Positions 25,215 to 33,410 are shown, counted from the first letter of the stretch. The stretch is DNA of 64,000 bases from Gemmatimonadales bacterium (GCA_036279355.1 DASUJH010000034.1:62001-126000), one strand, 5' to 3'. Notes: generated from the sequence alone by a model not told the origin. Translations and numbers: made by a program.

Positions 25215-26417
25215 ATGCCCGTCTTCGAGTATACCGCGCGCAATCCTTCGGGGCAGATCCAGAAGGGTCAGCTCGACGTGGCCAGCCAGTCGGAGGTGAA
25301 CGCCTACCTCCGGAAGAACCGCCTGCTGCTGGTGAGCGTGCGCCAGGCGCCCAAGAAGATCACGTTCGGTCTGGGCGGGCAGCGAATCAAGATCCGCGAC
25401 ATCGTGATCTTCACCCGTCAGTTCGCGACGATGATCAACGCGGGCCTGCCGCTGGTGCAATCGCTCACCATCCTGGCCCAGCAGACCGAGAACAAAGCGC
25501 TGGCCGAGGTGACGCGCGCCGTGGTGTACGATGTCGAGTCGGGCAACACCCTCGCCGACGCCTTCGCCAAGCATCCGCGTGCGTTCTCGGCGCTCTACGT
25601 CAATATGGTGGCCGCGGGCGAGGCGGGCGGCATCCTGGACACGATCCTGCTCCGGCTCGCGACGTTCCTGGAGAAGAACGACGCCCTGATTCGGAAGGTG
25701 AAGGGCGCGATGGTGTACCCGGGCGTCATCATGACGGTCGCCGGCGTCGCCGTCGCGGTGCTGCTCATCTTCGTGATCCCGGTGTTCCAGAACCTCTTCT
25801 CGTCGGTGAACCTCGACCTCCCGCTACCGACGCGCATCGTGATCGGCCTCTCGCAGGGGCTGCTGCACTACTGGTGGGCCATCGCCGGCGTCGCCGGCGC
25901 CATCGGGTTCGCGTTCCGGCGCTACTACGGCACGGTGAGCGGGCGCCGCACGATGGACGCGGCGCTGCTCAAGGCGCCGCTCCTGGGCGAAATGCTGCGG
26001 AAGTCCGCGGTCTCCCGCTTCACCCGCACGCTGGGCACGCTCATCTCGTCGGGCGTGTCGATCCTGGACGGGCTCGAGATCACGGCCAAGACGGCCGGCA
26101 ACATGGTGATCCACGACGCCGTGATGGCGTCGCGGCAGTCGATCGCCGGGGGCGAAACCATCGCGGCGCCGCTGGAGAAGTCGGCGGTGTTCCCGCCGAT
26201 GGTGATCTCCATGATCGCGGTGGGTGAGCAGACCGGCGGGCTCGATGAGATGCTCAGCAAGATCGCCGATTTCTATGATGAGGAAGTGGACGTGGCGGTG
26301 AGCGCGCTGCTCTCGCTCATGGAGCCGATGATGATCGTGTTCCTCGGTGTGGTCGTGGGCGGCATGGTGGTGGCGATGTACCTGCCGATCTTCGATATGA
26401 TGAACGCGGTGCAGTGA
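25215..26417 (+). CDS. pilC: Type IV pilus inner-membrane platform protein PilC (GspF family)
   Basis: A protein of 400 residues with two GspF domains (about 65-190 and 270-392), each followed by membrane helices, the last being MIVFLGVVVGGMVVAMYLPI. FTRQFATMINAGLPLVQSL and FTRTLGTLISSGVSILDGL are the paired domain openings. It couples the PilB and PilT motors to the growing pilus. It follows pilT by 16 bp with GGGGAG about 6 nt before the ATG; a strong hairpin follows, closing the pilBTC operon. Confidence 0.97.
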   Translation: MPVFEYTARNPSGQIQKGQLDVASQSEVNAYLRKNRLLLVSVRQAPKKITFGLGGQRIKIRDIVIFTRQFATMINAGLPLVQSLTILAQQTENKALAEVTRAVVYDVESGNTLADAFAKHPRAFSALYVNMVAAGEAGGILDTILLRLATFLEKNDALIRKVKGAMVYPGVIMTVAGVAVAVLLIFVIPVFQNLFSSVNLDLPLPTRIVIGLSQGLLHYWWAIAGVAGAIGFAFRRYYGTVSGRRTMDAALLKAPLLGEMLRKSAVSRFTRTLGTLISSGVSILDGLEITAKTAGNMVIHDAVMASRQSIAGGETIAAPLEKSAVFPPMVISMIAVGEQTGGLDEMLSKIADFYDEEVDVAVSALLSLMEPMMIVFLGVVVGGMVVAMYLPIFDMMNAVQ

Positions 26418-26451
26418 GTCTCGGACTGCAGTGAGCCCAAGCAGTGCGCGA

Positions 26452-26482
26452 GAAGAGGGCCCGGCATCGCCGGGCCCTCTTC
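26452..26482 (+). terminator. Strong hairpin terminator after pilC
   Basis: A perfect 14-bp stem (26452-26465 with 26469-26482, core AGAGGGCCCGGC) closes on a 3-nt loop ATC, 34 bp after the pilC stop. The tail has few T residues, as in other GC-rich genomes. Confidence 0.8.
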
Positions 26483-26535
26483 GTTGCCGCGATCGAATTA
26501 GGTCCGCTTTGCGGGACGAGGCGTTTGTCCGGATG

Positions 26536-26631
26536 CTACCCGGCTCGCGGCCTTGCGCGTCGGCGGCGCCGACAGACGAGCCCCTCCCAGTCCTTGTAGC
26601 TCCAACCGGCCGGCCCCACGCGCATGGTCAT
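26536..26631 (-). pseudogene. 5' remnant of a DUF72 family gene
   Basis: A 31-codon frame with GAGG 8 nt before its ATG. It opens MTMRVGPAGWSYKDWEG, which matches the start of DUF72 proteins (typically MRxGTSGWSYxxWxG). The match ends there, giving way to an Arg-rich run and TAG; the rest of the family's roughly 240 residues is missing. It lies just past the DksA-like gene on the same strand. Most likely a decayed gene left after a deletion. A short functional peptide is possible but less likely. Confidence 0.5.
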
Positions 26632-26661
26632 GTCGTTCGCCTCACCCGGTACGCCCGGCGG

Positions 26662-27039
26662 TCACTGCTCGGGCGCCCGATGCTCCGGTCCGGCGCTGCG
26701 CGCCCACGGCACCAGGTCCAGCCGCTCGAACGAAATCGGCTTGCCGGTGTTTTCATCGATTCCGTAGCGGTCCGGCGTTTCGTATAGGCGCCGGAGCGCG
26801 TCGTCGATGGCCTGCAGCTCGTCGCCCGCGCGCTGGGCGAACATCGCGTCCATCTCCAGCTCGTAGGTCTCGGTGCCCACGTCGGCGATGTGGAAGGGAA
26901 GGTGCGAGATGTCTCCCGACCGGTCAGCCTCGCTCACGCCGAGCGTTTCGCCGGCGCGGCGCAGGATGCGGAGCACCCGGTCCCGCTCCTCGTGCAGGCG
27001 ACGCTCCAGGTGCCGCCGTTGGTCCTCGTTCAATGCCAT
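26662..27039 (-). CDS. DksA/TraR family protein lacking the zinc-finger cysteines
   Basis: A 125-residue protein: an N-terminal coiled coil (DQRRHLERRLHEERDRVLRI, about residues 6-25), a central helix, then the family C-terminal segment YGIDENTGKPISFERLDLVPWA (about residues 91-112; first twenty shown by the motif YGxxxxxGxPIxxxRLxxxP). All four zinc-binding cysteines of DksA are replaced, and no cysteine is present in the protein. DksA-like proteins bind the RNA polymerase secondary channel; cysteine-poor paralogues work under zinc limitation. GGAGG lies 8 nt before the ATG. Confidence 0.85.
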   Translation of the reverse strand: MALNEDQRRHLERRLHEERDRVLRILRRAGETLGVSEADRSGDISHLPFHIADVGTETYELEMDAMFAQRAGDELQAIDDALRRLYETPDRYGIDENTGKPISFERLDLVPWARSAGPEHRAPEQ

Positions 27040-27221
27040 CGTGGTGGCCTCCGCCGAAATTCGCCTCTCGGCATGCCGCCCGCCGGCCGCCGCCGAGCCC
27101 AGCTTGGGGCGGCGAGAGCCGGCGCGCGGGGGCGCGGGTCACCATCCCGCCGGCGCGGGCGGCCTAGCTTGGGGGGGGCGGACGGCAAGGAGCGATGCGA
27201 GACCAAAACGGAGGACCGTCC

Positions 27222-27689
27222 ATGGACCACGACTACACCCAGCCCATGCCCTACGATCTGAATAGCTGGCGCTACGCCCGCTCACATCCCGATCCGCTGG
27301 GTGACCACTTCGGCCCGGTCGAATGGGGCGGCGGGGGAGGCCGGGCGGGCAGCACCCGGATGGACCCGCACTGGATCGATATGCGCGGCGCGCTGGCCGG
27401 AGCAGACTATTCGTCAGCCCGCATGCTCGACCACCCCACCTACGCCGGCCGGGGCCCGAAGAACCACCGCCGCCCCGACGGGCGAATCGCCGAGGACGTC
27501 TGCGAGGCGCTTACCGTACACCTCGGGGTGGACGCGAGCGAAATCGAAGTGAAAGTGAACGACGGCGAGGTGTCGCTTACCGGGAGCGTGGAGGACCGCC
27601 GCATGCGCCGCGTGGCCGCCGAGGTCGCGGAATCGGTGGCCGGCGTGCGGGACGTGCACACGCGGGTGCGTGTGCGCGAACGGCGCTAG
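27222..27689 (+). CDS. BON domain protein
   Basis: A protein of 155 residues. The first half is low-complexity and Gly/Asp/His-rich (EWGGGGGRAGSTR); the C-terminal 65 residues form a BON domain: RIAEDVCEALTVHLGVDASE, IEVKVNDGEVSLTGSV and VRDVHTRVRVRE. BON domains occur in periplasmic or stress-related proteins and bind phospholipid or act as scaffolds. No signal peptide is visible. ATG at 27222 is preferred because GGAGG lies 7 nt upstream; the earlier ATG at 27195 has AAGGAG only 2 nt away. Converges on the ECF sigma gene with stops overlapping. Confidence 0.82.
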   Translation: MDHDYTQPMPYDLNSWRYARSHPDPLGDHFGPVEWGGGGGRAGSTRMDPHWIDMRGALAGADYSSARMLDHPTYAGRGPKNHRRPDGRIAEDVCEALTVHLGVDASEIEVKVNDGEVSLTGSVEDRRMRRVAAEVAESVAGVRDVHTRVRVRERR

Positions 27690-28276
27690 TTACATGTCTC
27701 TGCGCCGGCCCCGGCCTCGCCCCGACTGCAGTTGCAGTCGAGGCAGCCGTGGGTTAGGCAGGTGCCGCAACTCCGCGCCACCTGCCGGCGGAGCGCCTCG
27801 CGGGCCCGGTGCAGCCGAACCCCCGCATTCCCCGGCGTGATACCGATCTCCGCGGCAAAGTCGCGGACGCTCCTTCCGTCGAGGTCCACCCGGCGAATGG
27901 CCGCGCCGTACTCCGGCTTGATCGTGCCGACGAGGGCCGCGACACAAGCACAGATCACGGTCTCGAGCTCCTCATCGGGACCCGCAACCGCCTCGTCCGC
28001 CTCGGACGCAAATCGGTCGTGGGCCCGCGCCCGCGAATCCTGCCTGCGGAAATGGTCGGTGATGGCGTTCCTGAGCACGCGATAGAACCACGCGACTGCG
28101 GATTCGGAATTCCGCAGCCCCGCCGTGCCGTCGAGGCTACGGACGAACGCCTCCTGCAGGATGTCCTCCGCCACGTCGCGCGACCCCACGCGCCGCTCGA
28201 CGAACGCGAGAAACCGGGCGTGGCTGTCGAGAAGCACCCGGAGAGCTCCGGGTGCCTCGACCGACTCGTCCATCAT
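27686..28276 (-). CDS. ECF sigma factor with Cys-rich C-terminal tail
   Basis: A protein of 196 residues. Region 2: RFLAFVERRVGSRDVAEDIL, then AVAWFYRVLRNAITDHFRR. Region 4: LDGRSVRDFAAEIGITPGNA, then VRLHRAREALRRQ. After region 4 comes a tail CGTCLTHGCLDCNC ending ETCN, seven cysteines in about 25 residues, likely to bind metal or sense redox state; no anti-sigma gene is adjacent. Start ATG 28276 (ATGATG) follows the Cys-rich peptide stop by 13 bp; longer in-frame starts run through that gene. The tail may replace an anti-sigma factor as the sensor. Confidence 0.9.
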   Translation of the reverse strand: MMDESVEAPGALRVLLDSHARFLAFVERRVGSRDVAEDILQEAFVRSLDGTAGLRNSESAVAWFYRVLRNAITDHFRRQDSRARAHDRFASEADEAVAGPDEELETVICACVAALVGTIKPEYGAAIRRVDLDGRSVRDFAAEIGITPGNAGVRLHRAREALRRQVARSCGTCLTHGCLDCNCSRGEAGAGAETCN

Positions 28277-28289
28277 TTCCGGATCCACC

Positions 28290-28403
28290 CTACTTGCACC
28301 CGCAGCCGCAGGTGCACTCGGCGGCCGTGCAGGGGCACTCGGTGGTGCCGGCACAGCTGCAGCGGCACTGGCAGGCCTGGGAGGGCTTCGTGGAATCGCT
28401 CAT
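28290..28403 (-). CDS. 37-residue Cys-rich (metallothionein-like) peptide
   Basis: An unlisted small gene of 37 codons with a textbook Shine-Dalgarno (AAAGGAG, 8 nt before ATG). It reads MSDSTKPSQACQCRCSCAG and continues with CPC, CTC and CGCGC motifs to a terminal Lys: ten cysteines, six CxC pairs and no hydrophobic core. This composition is that of a metal-thiolate peptide. It sits 13 bp before the Cys-tailed sigma factor, so the two are co-transcribed. Sequence identity with a known metallothionein was not recognised; function as metal buffer or sensor partner is inferred. Confidence 0.75.
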   Translation of the reverse strand: MSDSTKPSQACQCRCSCAGTTECPCTAAECTCGCGCK

Positions 28404-28492
28404 CGGGATCGCTCCTTTGGGTTTGCGGTCAGACTGCCTGAGGCATCGTCGCCTTCAAACCTGCTGACGCACGCCCCGCCGAAGCATTACAC

Positions 28493-29464
28493 CTACTTCG
28501 TCGCCTTGGCCGCAACCTTCGCCGACGCCTTGGCCGCCTTCGCTGCCGGCTGCGCCTCGAGCGTCTTCGCCTCCGGCGCCAGCCGGTCGGCGGTATACGA
28601 GTCGATCCGGTACACCGTCTGGCCGGTATCCGCCTTGGCCCAGAACCCGGCCTTGGTGGAATCGATGAGCAGGGTGAGGATCGGCGACCCGTCCTTGCGC
28701 TCGAGCCGAGTACGCCGGTCCGGCCGCCTGAAGTCGAGCGAATCGGCCTGCGCGGGCGAGGCGAACGCCGTCGCGTCCACCGCGCGATACTCCGACAGCA
28801 GATCGGCCACCTGGGCGGTATCGACCGCGCCGCCCGGCTTGAGCCTCCACCCCTCCTCCCCGCGTGCGAGCGTGTAATGATGCCCTGAGCGGGTCACGTC
28901 GATCCGGGCCACGCTGTCGGACGGCACGGCCGCGATCTTGTGGTCGCGCCAGCTGTCGGTCTGGCGGGTCACGGCGTCCACCAGGCGGCCGTGCAGGAGA
29001 TAAGTGGGGTCCTCCCCCACACGGCGCACGTATCCGCCGCCGGACTGCGCCGACCGATTGCCCGCGATGAAATCCACCAGCATCTTGCCGCCGCCGCGCA
29101 TCTCGACGTGGGTCCCGCCCGCGCTGTCCACCCCGAGCGCCGCGTGCGATGCGGGCTCCTCGGCAATCAGCTCGCTCGCCGGCGCGGTGTCGGCCAGCGC
29201 CGCGAAGAGATCGGCCACCGCCCGCGGTGCCGCGCGGTGCCCGTTCACGGTCCAGCGGGCCGAATCCTGCCTGGCGAGCACCGCGGTGTCGGCGCCGTGC
29301 GTGAGCACCACCGTGTCCACCGATGCGCGCGCCACCGCCGGCAACCGGAACGCGTCCTCGCCCGCCGGCGACCCACGGTGCCGCCGCGCGAACGCCGCCG
29401 CGCCCCAGAGCGCCAGCAGCACCACGAGCGCGATGCCCATCCTGAGCAGTTGCCTCGCGCTCAT
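28493..29464 (-). CDS. DUF4340 domain protein
   Basis: A protein of 323 residues with an N-terminal membrane anchor (MGIALVVLLALWGAAAFARR) and two DUF4340 repeats outside (for example SWRDHKIAAVPSDSVARIDV, then YTLARGEEGWRLKPGGAVD). The C-terminus is Ala/Lys-rich (KAAKASAKVAAKATK). DUF4340 genes are often the last member of Gld-type ABC operons. Its ATG overlaps the GldFG gene by 4 bp (ATGA), consistent with a single membrane complex; its activity is unknown. Confidence 0.88.
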   Translation of the reverse strand: MSARQLLRMGIALVVLLALWGAAAFARRHRGSPAGEDAFRLPAVARASVDTVVLTHGADTAVLARQDSARWTVNGHRAAPRAVADLFAALADTAPASELIAEEPASHAALGVDSAGGTHVEMRGGGKMLVDFIAGNRSAQSGGGYVRRVGEDPTYLLHGRLVDAVTRQTDSWRDHKIAAVPSDSVARIDVTRSGHHYTLARGEEGWRLKPGGAVDTAQVADLLSEYRAVDATAFASPAQADSLDFRRPDRRTRLERKDGSPILTLLIDSTKAGFWAKADTGQTVYRIDSYTADRLAPEAKTLEAQPAAKAAKASAKVAAKATK

Positions 29465-31695
29465 GCTGCCGCCTCCTGCGCCGGCGTCGCCGACGGCACG
29501 AACGGCCGGTATGGTGCGCGCGTGCGCCGCCGGCGCCGTACCAAGTGCACGATGCCCACGAGCACGACCAGGAGTGGCAGCCCGACCAAGTTCACGTACT
29601 TGGCGAGATCCCGCTCCGCCGCCGTCGCGAAGACGAGCGGGACGGGGTGCCGGTCTTTCGATCGGATCGCGATCAGTCCCTCATCCTGGGCCAGCCAGTC
29701 GGCCGCGTTGAGCGCGATGGTGAGGTTTTCCGGCGCCACCCGCACGAACCTGTCGGTCGCGAAATCGGTGCTGCCGATCACCACCGCTCGGCCGCGCGCA
29801 CTGTCCTTCGGTGCCACGACTACCGCGAGGAGCTTTCGCCCGGCACCCGACTGCGGAAAGTCGCGCTGCGGATCGATCGAAGTGGCACCGGTGAGCGTGC
29901 CGCCGGCGGCGCTCGTCCGGAGGAGTGGCGTCACCGTGCCCTTCGCCGCTTTGCTCGTGTCGATCGTGCTGGCCCAGGTGAGCACCGCCGCGCCGATGTC
30001 GCGGTTGATCGCTGAGCGGTGGGTGCTCTCCGCGCGAATGAAGAACGGATACAGCCGCATCACCCGGCCGAAATCGCTCGACACCGGGATCGCTTCGCTC
30101 GCGAGAAGGTCGTACGCCACGTCACTCCGCACCGAAACGCCAAACGGATCGAGCAGCGAGTTCCACGGAAGCGGACGCGGGTCGGCCACCGGCATCTGCG
30201 AGGAGAGCGCCATGCCGCCCGCGAGCACGAGAAGATTTCCGCCATGGTCCACGTAGCGCTGCAACCGCTCGAGCTGGGCCGCGGGCACCGAGTCGGGCGA
30301 TCCCGCGAGCACCAGCGCGGCCATCGTGGTATCGAGTGGGATCGTGTCGTGCAGTGACACGTCTCCCATGTCGTAGGACTTCCTGAGTTGCTCCCTGAGA
30401 TCGCTGTACCCCGTGCCGGGCGATCCCCCCGACGTGGCGAGGAGCCCGATCCTGGGCTTGTCGGCGCGGGTGATGTCGCGGATCGACGAGACCAGCCGGT
30501 ACTCCAGGTCGTCGGTGTTGTGCACGAACGGCAGCGTGGTCGTCTCGGCGCCGTGCTGGAGCGCGATGCCCAGATATCCCTGCTTCACCTGCAGCTCCGA
30601 CTCGCCGATCACGTTGAATTGCACCGGCTGGATGCCGAGCGCCTCGGCCTCGCTCTTGGCCTTGTCGTCGCTCGACGGGTCGCGCTCGATGATCCGGACC
30701 CGGTCGTGTCCGGCCGAGCGGATGTCGTGCAGCAGGTCGTCCACGTCGCGCTTCATGAGCGCCACTTCGGTCGGCAGCTCGGACGAGGCGAAGACCTTGA
30801 TCGTGACGAGATCGTCGAGGTTACCGAGCACCTGCCGGCTCGCCGGAGAAAGGGTGTATGCCTGTCCCGGCGAGAGGTCGAGCCGCCCGTTGATGTAGCC
30901 GCCCAGCAAGTTCACCACGACGAGCGACGCGGCGAGCATGCCCACGCCCAAACGAAGCCGGCGGAGCGCGCCGCGCGCCGGGGCGAGCTTCCGGCCGAGC
31001 AGCGCGCCGTATGCGAGCGCCAGGAAGATGCCCGCGAGCGAGACGAAGTAGATGACGTCGCGCAGGTCGATTACGCCGCGCCCGATGCTCTCGAAGTGCG
31101 AGAGCACGCCGATCCGCGCGGCGGTGGTGGCGAGTGACGGCGGCAGCCCTACGAGGAGCGGATTCAGCCCCGCCAGGATCAGCAGGAACATCAGCACGGC
31201 CGCGAGGATGAACGCGGTGATCTGGCTGCGCGAGAGGCTCGAGGCCCAGGTGCCGATGCCCGCGAACCCCGCGGCGAGCAGCCCGGCGCCCACATACTGC
31301 GCCGCCACCGTGGGCCACGGCATGTCCGCGCCGAGCGAGAGGCCGAGCGGAATGGCAAGCGAAAGCGCGAGCGCAATCCAGAGAAAGAGCACCGACGCGA
31401 AGTACTTGCCGAGCAGGAGCTCCAGCTCGCTCAGGGGCTGCGCCAGCACCACCTCGAGCTGCCCGCCGCGGATGTCCTCCGAGAGCGAGCGCATCGTCAC
31501 CGCCGGCACGAAGAAGAGCAGCTCCCACGGCAGCACGTCGAGCATCGGGCGGAGGCTCGCCACCTGCGTCAGGTAGGCCTGGCGGAAGAAGAGGAACGCG
31601 TTGATCGCGAGGAAGGCCACCAGCAGCACGTAACCGGTGGGAAGGTCGAACAGCGCCTTGAGCTCGCGGCGCGTGACAGTCCAGATGCGCATCAC
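29461..31695 (-). CDS. GldF-GldG fusion: ABC-2 permease plus GldG auxiliary domain
   Basis: A protein of 744 residues. Residues 1-240 are an ABC-2 permease with six membrane segments (RELKALFDLPTGYVLLVAFL at the start). Residues 260-710 are a periplasmic GldG/ABC-transporter auxiliary domain (VTIKVFASSELPTEVALMKR, FNVIGESELQVKQGYLGIAL and GNLLVLAGGMALSSQMPV), ending in a membrane helix LVGLPLLVVLVGIVHLVRRR. In Bacteroidetes gldF and gldG are separate and used for gliding; fused versions are widespread in non-gliders. Starts GTG-ATG at 31695/31692 with AGGAG upstream. Confidence 0.92.
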   Translation of the reverse strand: MMRIWTVTRRELKALFDLPTGYVLLVAFLAINAFLFFRQAYLTQVASLRPMLDVLPWELLFFVPAVTMRSLSEDIRGGQLEVVLAQPLSELELLLGKYFASVLFLWIALALSLAIPLGLSLGADMPWPTVAAQYVGAGLLAAGFAGIGTWASSLSRSQITAFILAAVLMFLLILAGLNPLLVGLPPSLATTAARIGVLSHFESIGRGVIDLRDVIYFVSLAGIFLALAYGALLGRKLAPARGALRRLRLGVGMLAASLVVVNLLGGYINGRLDLSPGQAYTLSPASRQVLGNLDDLVTIKVFASSELPTEVALMKRDVDDLLHDIRSAGHDRVRIIERDPSSDDKAKSEAEALGIQPVQFNVIGESELQVKQGYLGIALQHGAETTTLPFVHNTDDLEYRLVSSIRDITRADKPRIGLLATSGGSPGTGYSDLREQLRKSYDMGDVSLHDTIPLDTTMAALVLAGSPDSVPAAQLERLQRYVDHGGNLLVLAGGMALSSQMPVADPRPLPWNSLLDPFGVSVRSDVAYDLLASEAIPVSSDFGRVMRLYPFFIRAESTHRSAINRDIGAAVLTWASTIDTSKAAKGTVTPLLRTSAAGGTLTGATSIDPQRDFPQSGAGRKLLAVVVAPKDSARGRAVVIGSTDFATDRFVRVAPENLTIALNAADWLAQDEGLIAIRSKDRHPVPLVFATAAERDLAKYVNLVGLPLLVVLVGIVHLVRRRRRTRAPYRPFVPSATPAQEAAA

Positions 31696-32646
31696 TCAGG
31701 ACTCCTGCTGAATCGTAAGCTCGCGGAACAGATCCTCGAGGCTGCCGGCTTCCTGGTGCAGCTCGAAGAGGGTCCAGCCTTCTGCCTTGGTCAGGTCGAA
31801 AATCCGCGGGCGGAGGTCTTCCGCGGCGGAGGCGGTCACGGTGACGCGCGCGCGTCCCTCGACCGGCTCGTGCGGCTCGACGGCGGCGACCCCGGGGAGC
31901 GCCGCGATCTTCTCGGCGAAGTGTGCGGCCGCCCCGTCGCCCGCGGCTTCGACCGCGATCCGCGCCGCGCCTTTGGCCCGGGCGACCAGGTCGTCCATCG
32001 GCCCGTCGGCCACGAGGCGGCCCTGGTTGATGATGAGGAGGCGCGAGCAGGTGTACCGAAGCTCCGGCAGCACGTGGGTGGAAAGGAGCACGGTGCGCTC
32101 CCGGCCCAGCTCGCCGATCAGCCGGCGGATCTCGACCCGCTGGTTCGGATCGAGCCCTTCGGTCGGCTCGTCGAGGATGAGAAGGTCGGGCCGGTGGAGG
32201 ATGGCAGCGGCGAGCCCGACGCGCTGGCGGAACCCCTTGGATAGCTCACCGATCGGACGGTGGAAGACAGGCTCGAGCCCGGTGGCGGCGACGGACTCGT
32301 CGATAGCGCTCCGCCGCTCGGGTCCGTCGAGCGCCCGGAGCCGGCCCACGAAATCGAGGTACTCCGACACCAGCATCTCGGCGTAGAGCGGGTTGTTCTC
32401 GGGGAGGTAGCCGATCCGCCGCTTGGCGGCGCGGCCGGCCTCGTCAAGCGGAATGCCGTCGAGGCGGATGGAGCCGGCGTCGGGCTCCAGGAACTGGGTG
32501 ATCATCCGCATGGTGGTGGACTTGCCGGCGCCATTGGGTCCGAGGAAACCGACCACCTGGCCGCGGTCCACCTCGAAGGAGACTTCGTCGACGGCAGCGA
32601 TGGCGCCAAAGTGTTTGGACACCCGGTCGAGGGCGAGCAAAGGCAT
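31696..32646 (-). CDS. ABC transporter ATP-binding protein (GldA-like)
   Basis: A protein of 316 residues. Walker A LGPNGAGKST (about residues 34-43), Q-loop region, signature LSKGFRQRVGLAAA (about 134-147), Walker B LLILDEPTEGLDPNQR and H-loop STHVLPE, plus a C-terminal DUF4162-type domain (residues 220-316). ATG at 32646 opens PLLALDRVSKHFG; an in-frame extension of 41 codons upstream is unlikely to be coding. Stop and next start are separated by zero or three bases, so it powers the GldFG permease. Confidence 0.94.
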   Translation of the reverse strand: MPLLALDRVSKHFGAIAAVDEVSFEVDRGQVVGFLGPNGAGKSTTMRMITQFLEPDAGSIRLDGIPLDEAGRAAKRRIGYLPENNPLYAEMLVSEYLDFVGRLRALDGPERRSAIDESVAATGLEPVFHRPIGELSKGFRQRVGLAAAILHRPDLLILDEPTEGLDPNQRVEIRRLIGELGRERTVLLSTHVLPELRYTCSRLLIINQGRLVADGPMDDLVARAKGAARIAVEAAGDGAAAHFAEKIAALPGVAAVEPHEPVEGRARVTVTASAAEDLRPRIFDLTKAEGWTLFELHQEAGSLEDLFRELTIQQES

Positions 32647-32810
32647 GGGAGAGTTGCAGTTGTGGTGTTGCGGAGCGCCGCGCCTGGTGTCGCGGCCCGA
32701 CGGCGCCGATGGCAGGGCTTGCCGGTGGGCGCCGACCGTAGGATGCGCGGGGGGGTGGGGGAGTCGCAAGCCGGGGCGGCGGTGTCACTGTCCGCCATTA
32801 AGGTAAGATC

Positions 32811-33014
32811 ATGACCGGCTGCCTCATCGTGCTGTTCGGGATTTTCTACTGGATCAGCGCCTGCATCTGGGAAGCGCTGACGGGAATGGCATCCTCCGGC
32901 TTCGGCTCGTACAGCGGCCGGGGTGCCCGCGACGACTTCGACGACATCGTGGAAATGGATATCGCGTCCGACGGGAAGCTCGACGGGCACTTTGGGGGTG
33001 GGCATGGCGGGTAA
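32811..33014 (+). CDS. Small membrane protein of unknown function
   Basis: A 67-residue frame: one hydrophobic segment (LIVLFGIFYWISACIWEAL) then an acidic, Gly/His-rich tail. AAGGT 6 nt before the ATG could act as Shine-Dalgarno, or TAAGGT could be a -10 of a leaderless message. It precedes arsR by 72 bp in the same direction. Coding potential is plausible but unproven. Confidence 0.5.
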   Translation: MTGCLIVLFGIFYWISACIWEALTGMASSGFGSYSGRGARDDFDDIVEMDIASDGKLDGHFGGGHGG

Positions 33015-33051
33015 CGCTTCGATCGCGTGGTGCCGCGCCGTTGGTCCTTGC

Positions 33052-33079
33052 TTGACATATCAACACTTCTTGTTATGTT
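33052..33079 (+). promoter_or_regulatory. arsR promoter with overlapping ArsR operator
   Basis: TTGACA (33052-33057), 16-bp spacer and TATGTT (33074-33079), which ends 7 nt before the arsR ATG. An imperfect dyad ATATCAAC..TTGTTAT (33057-33076) covers the spacer, and the same core recurs before arsM. The dyad is the likely ArsR binding site. Confidence 0.7.
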
Positions 33080-33086
33080 GCCGGAC

Positions 33087-33410
33087 ATGAGCACCGAAAC
33101 CTCCGTCCGCGCAACCGCCGCCCTCTTCCACGCCCTCTCCGACGAGACCCGGCTCGCCATCGTCGAGCGACTGCGGCGCGGCGAGCGCTGCGTGTGCGAG
33201 CTGACCGACCTCCTCGACGCCGCCCAGTCCCGGCTCAGCTTCCATCTCAAGGTGCTGCGCGAGGCCGGCGTGATCGACTGCCGGCGCGAAGGCCGCTGGG
33301 CGTATTACTGGCTCCGGCCCGAGGCGTTCGATGCGCTGGAGGAGGCGTCCAAGGTGCTTCGCCCCACACCCGCGGCCGTCGCGCGGCAGCGGGAGGCGTG
33401 CTGCGGCTAA
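33087..33410 (+). CDS. arsR: ArsR family arsenic-responsive repressor
   Basis: A winged-helix repressor of 107 residues. FHALSDETRLAIVERLRRGE is the family opening, and CVCEL (Cys35, Cys37) matches the ArsR inducer site ELCVCDL on helix alpha-3. Recognition helix: AAQSRLSFHLKVLREAGVID. The C-terminus ends ACCG, adding two possible As(III) ligands. ATG at 33087 is preferred: it begins the conserved protein and lies 7 nt after the -10, so the mRNA is probably leaderless. As(III) binding should release the operator and derepress arsR-arsM-arsC. Confidence 0.95.
   Translation: MSTETSVRATAALFHALSDETRLAIVERLRRGERCVCELTDLLDAAQSRLSFHLKVLREAGVIDCRREGRWAYYWLRPEAFDALEEASKVLRPTPAAVARQREACCG

Noticed and set aside
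28404-28492. Autoregulated ECF promoter before the Cys-rich peptide
   Set aside because: The near-dyad GAAGGC...GCCTC is visible, but without a second matching promoter no consensus can be defended.
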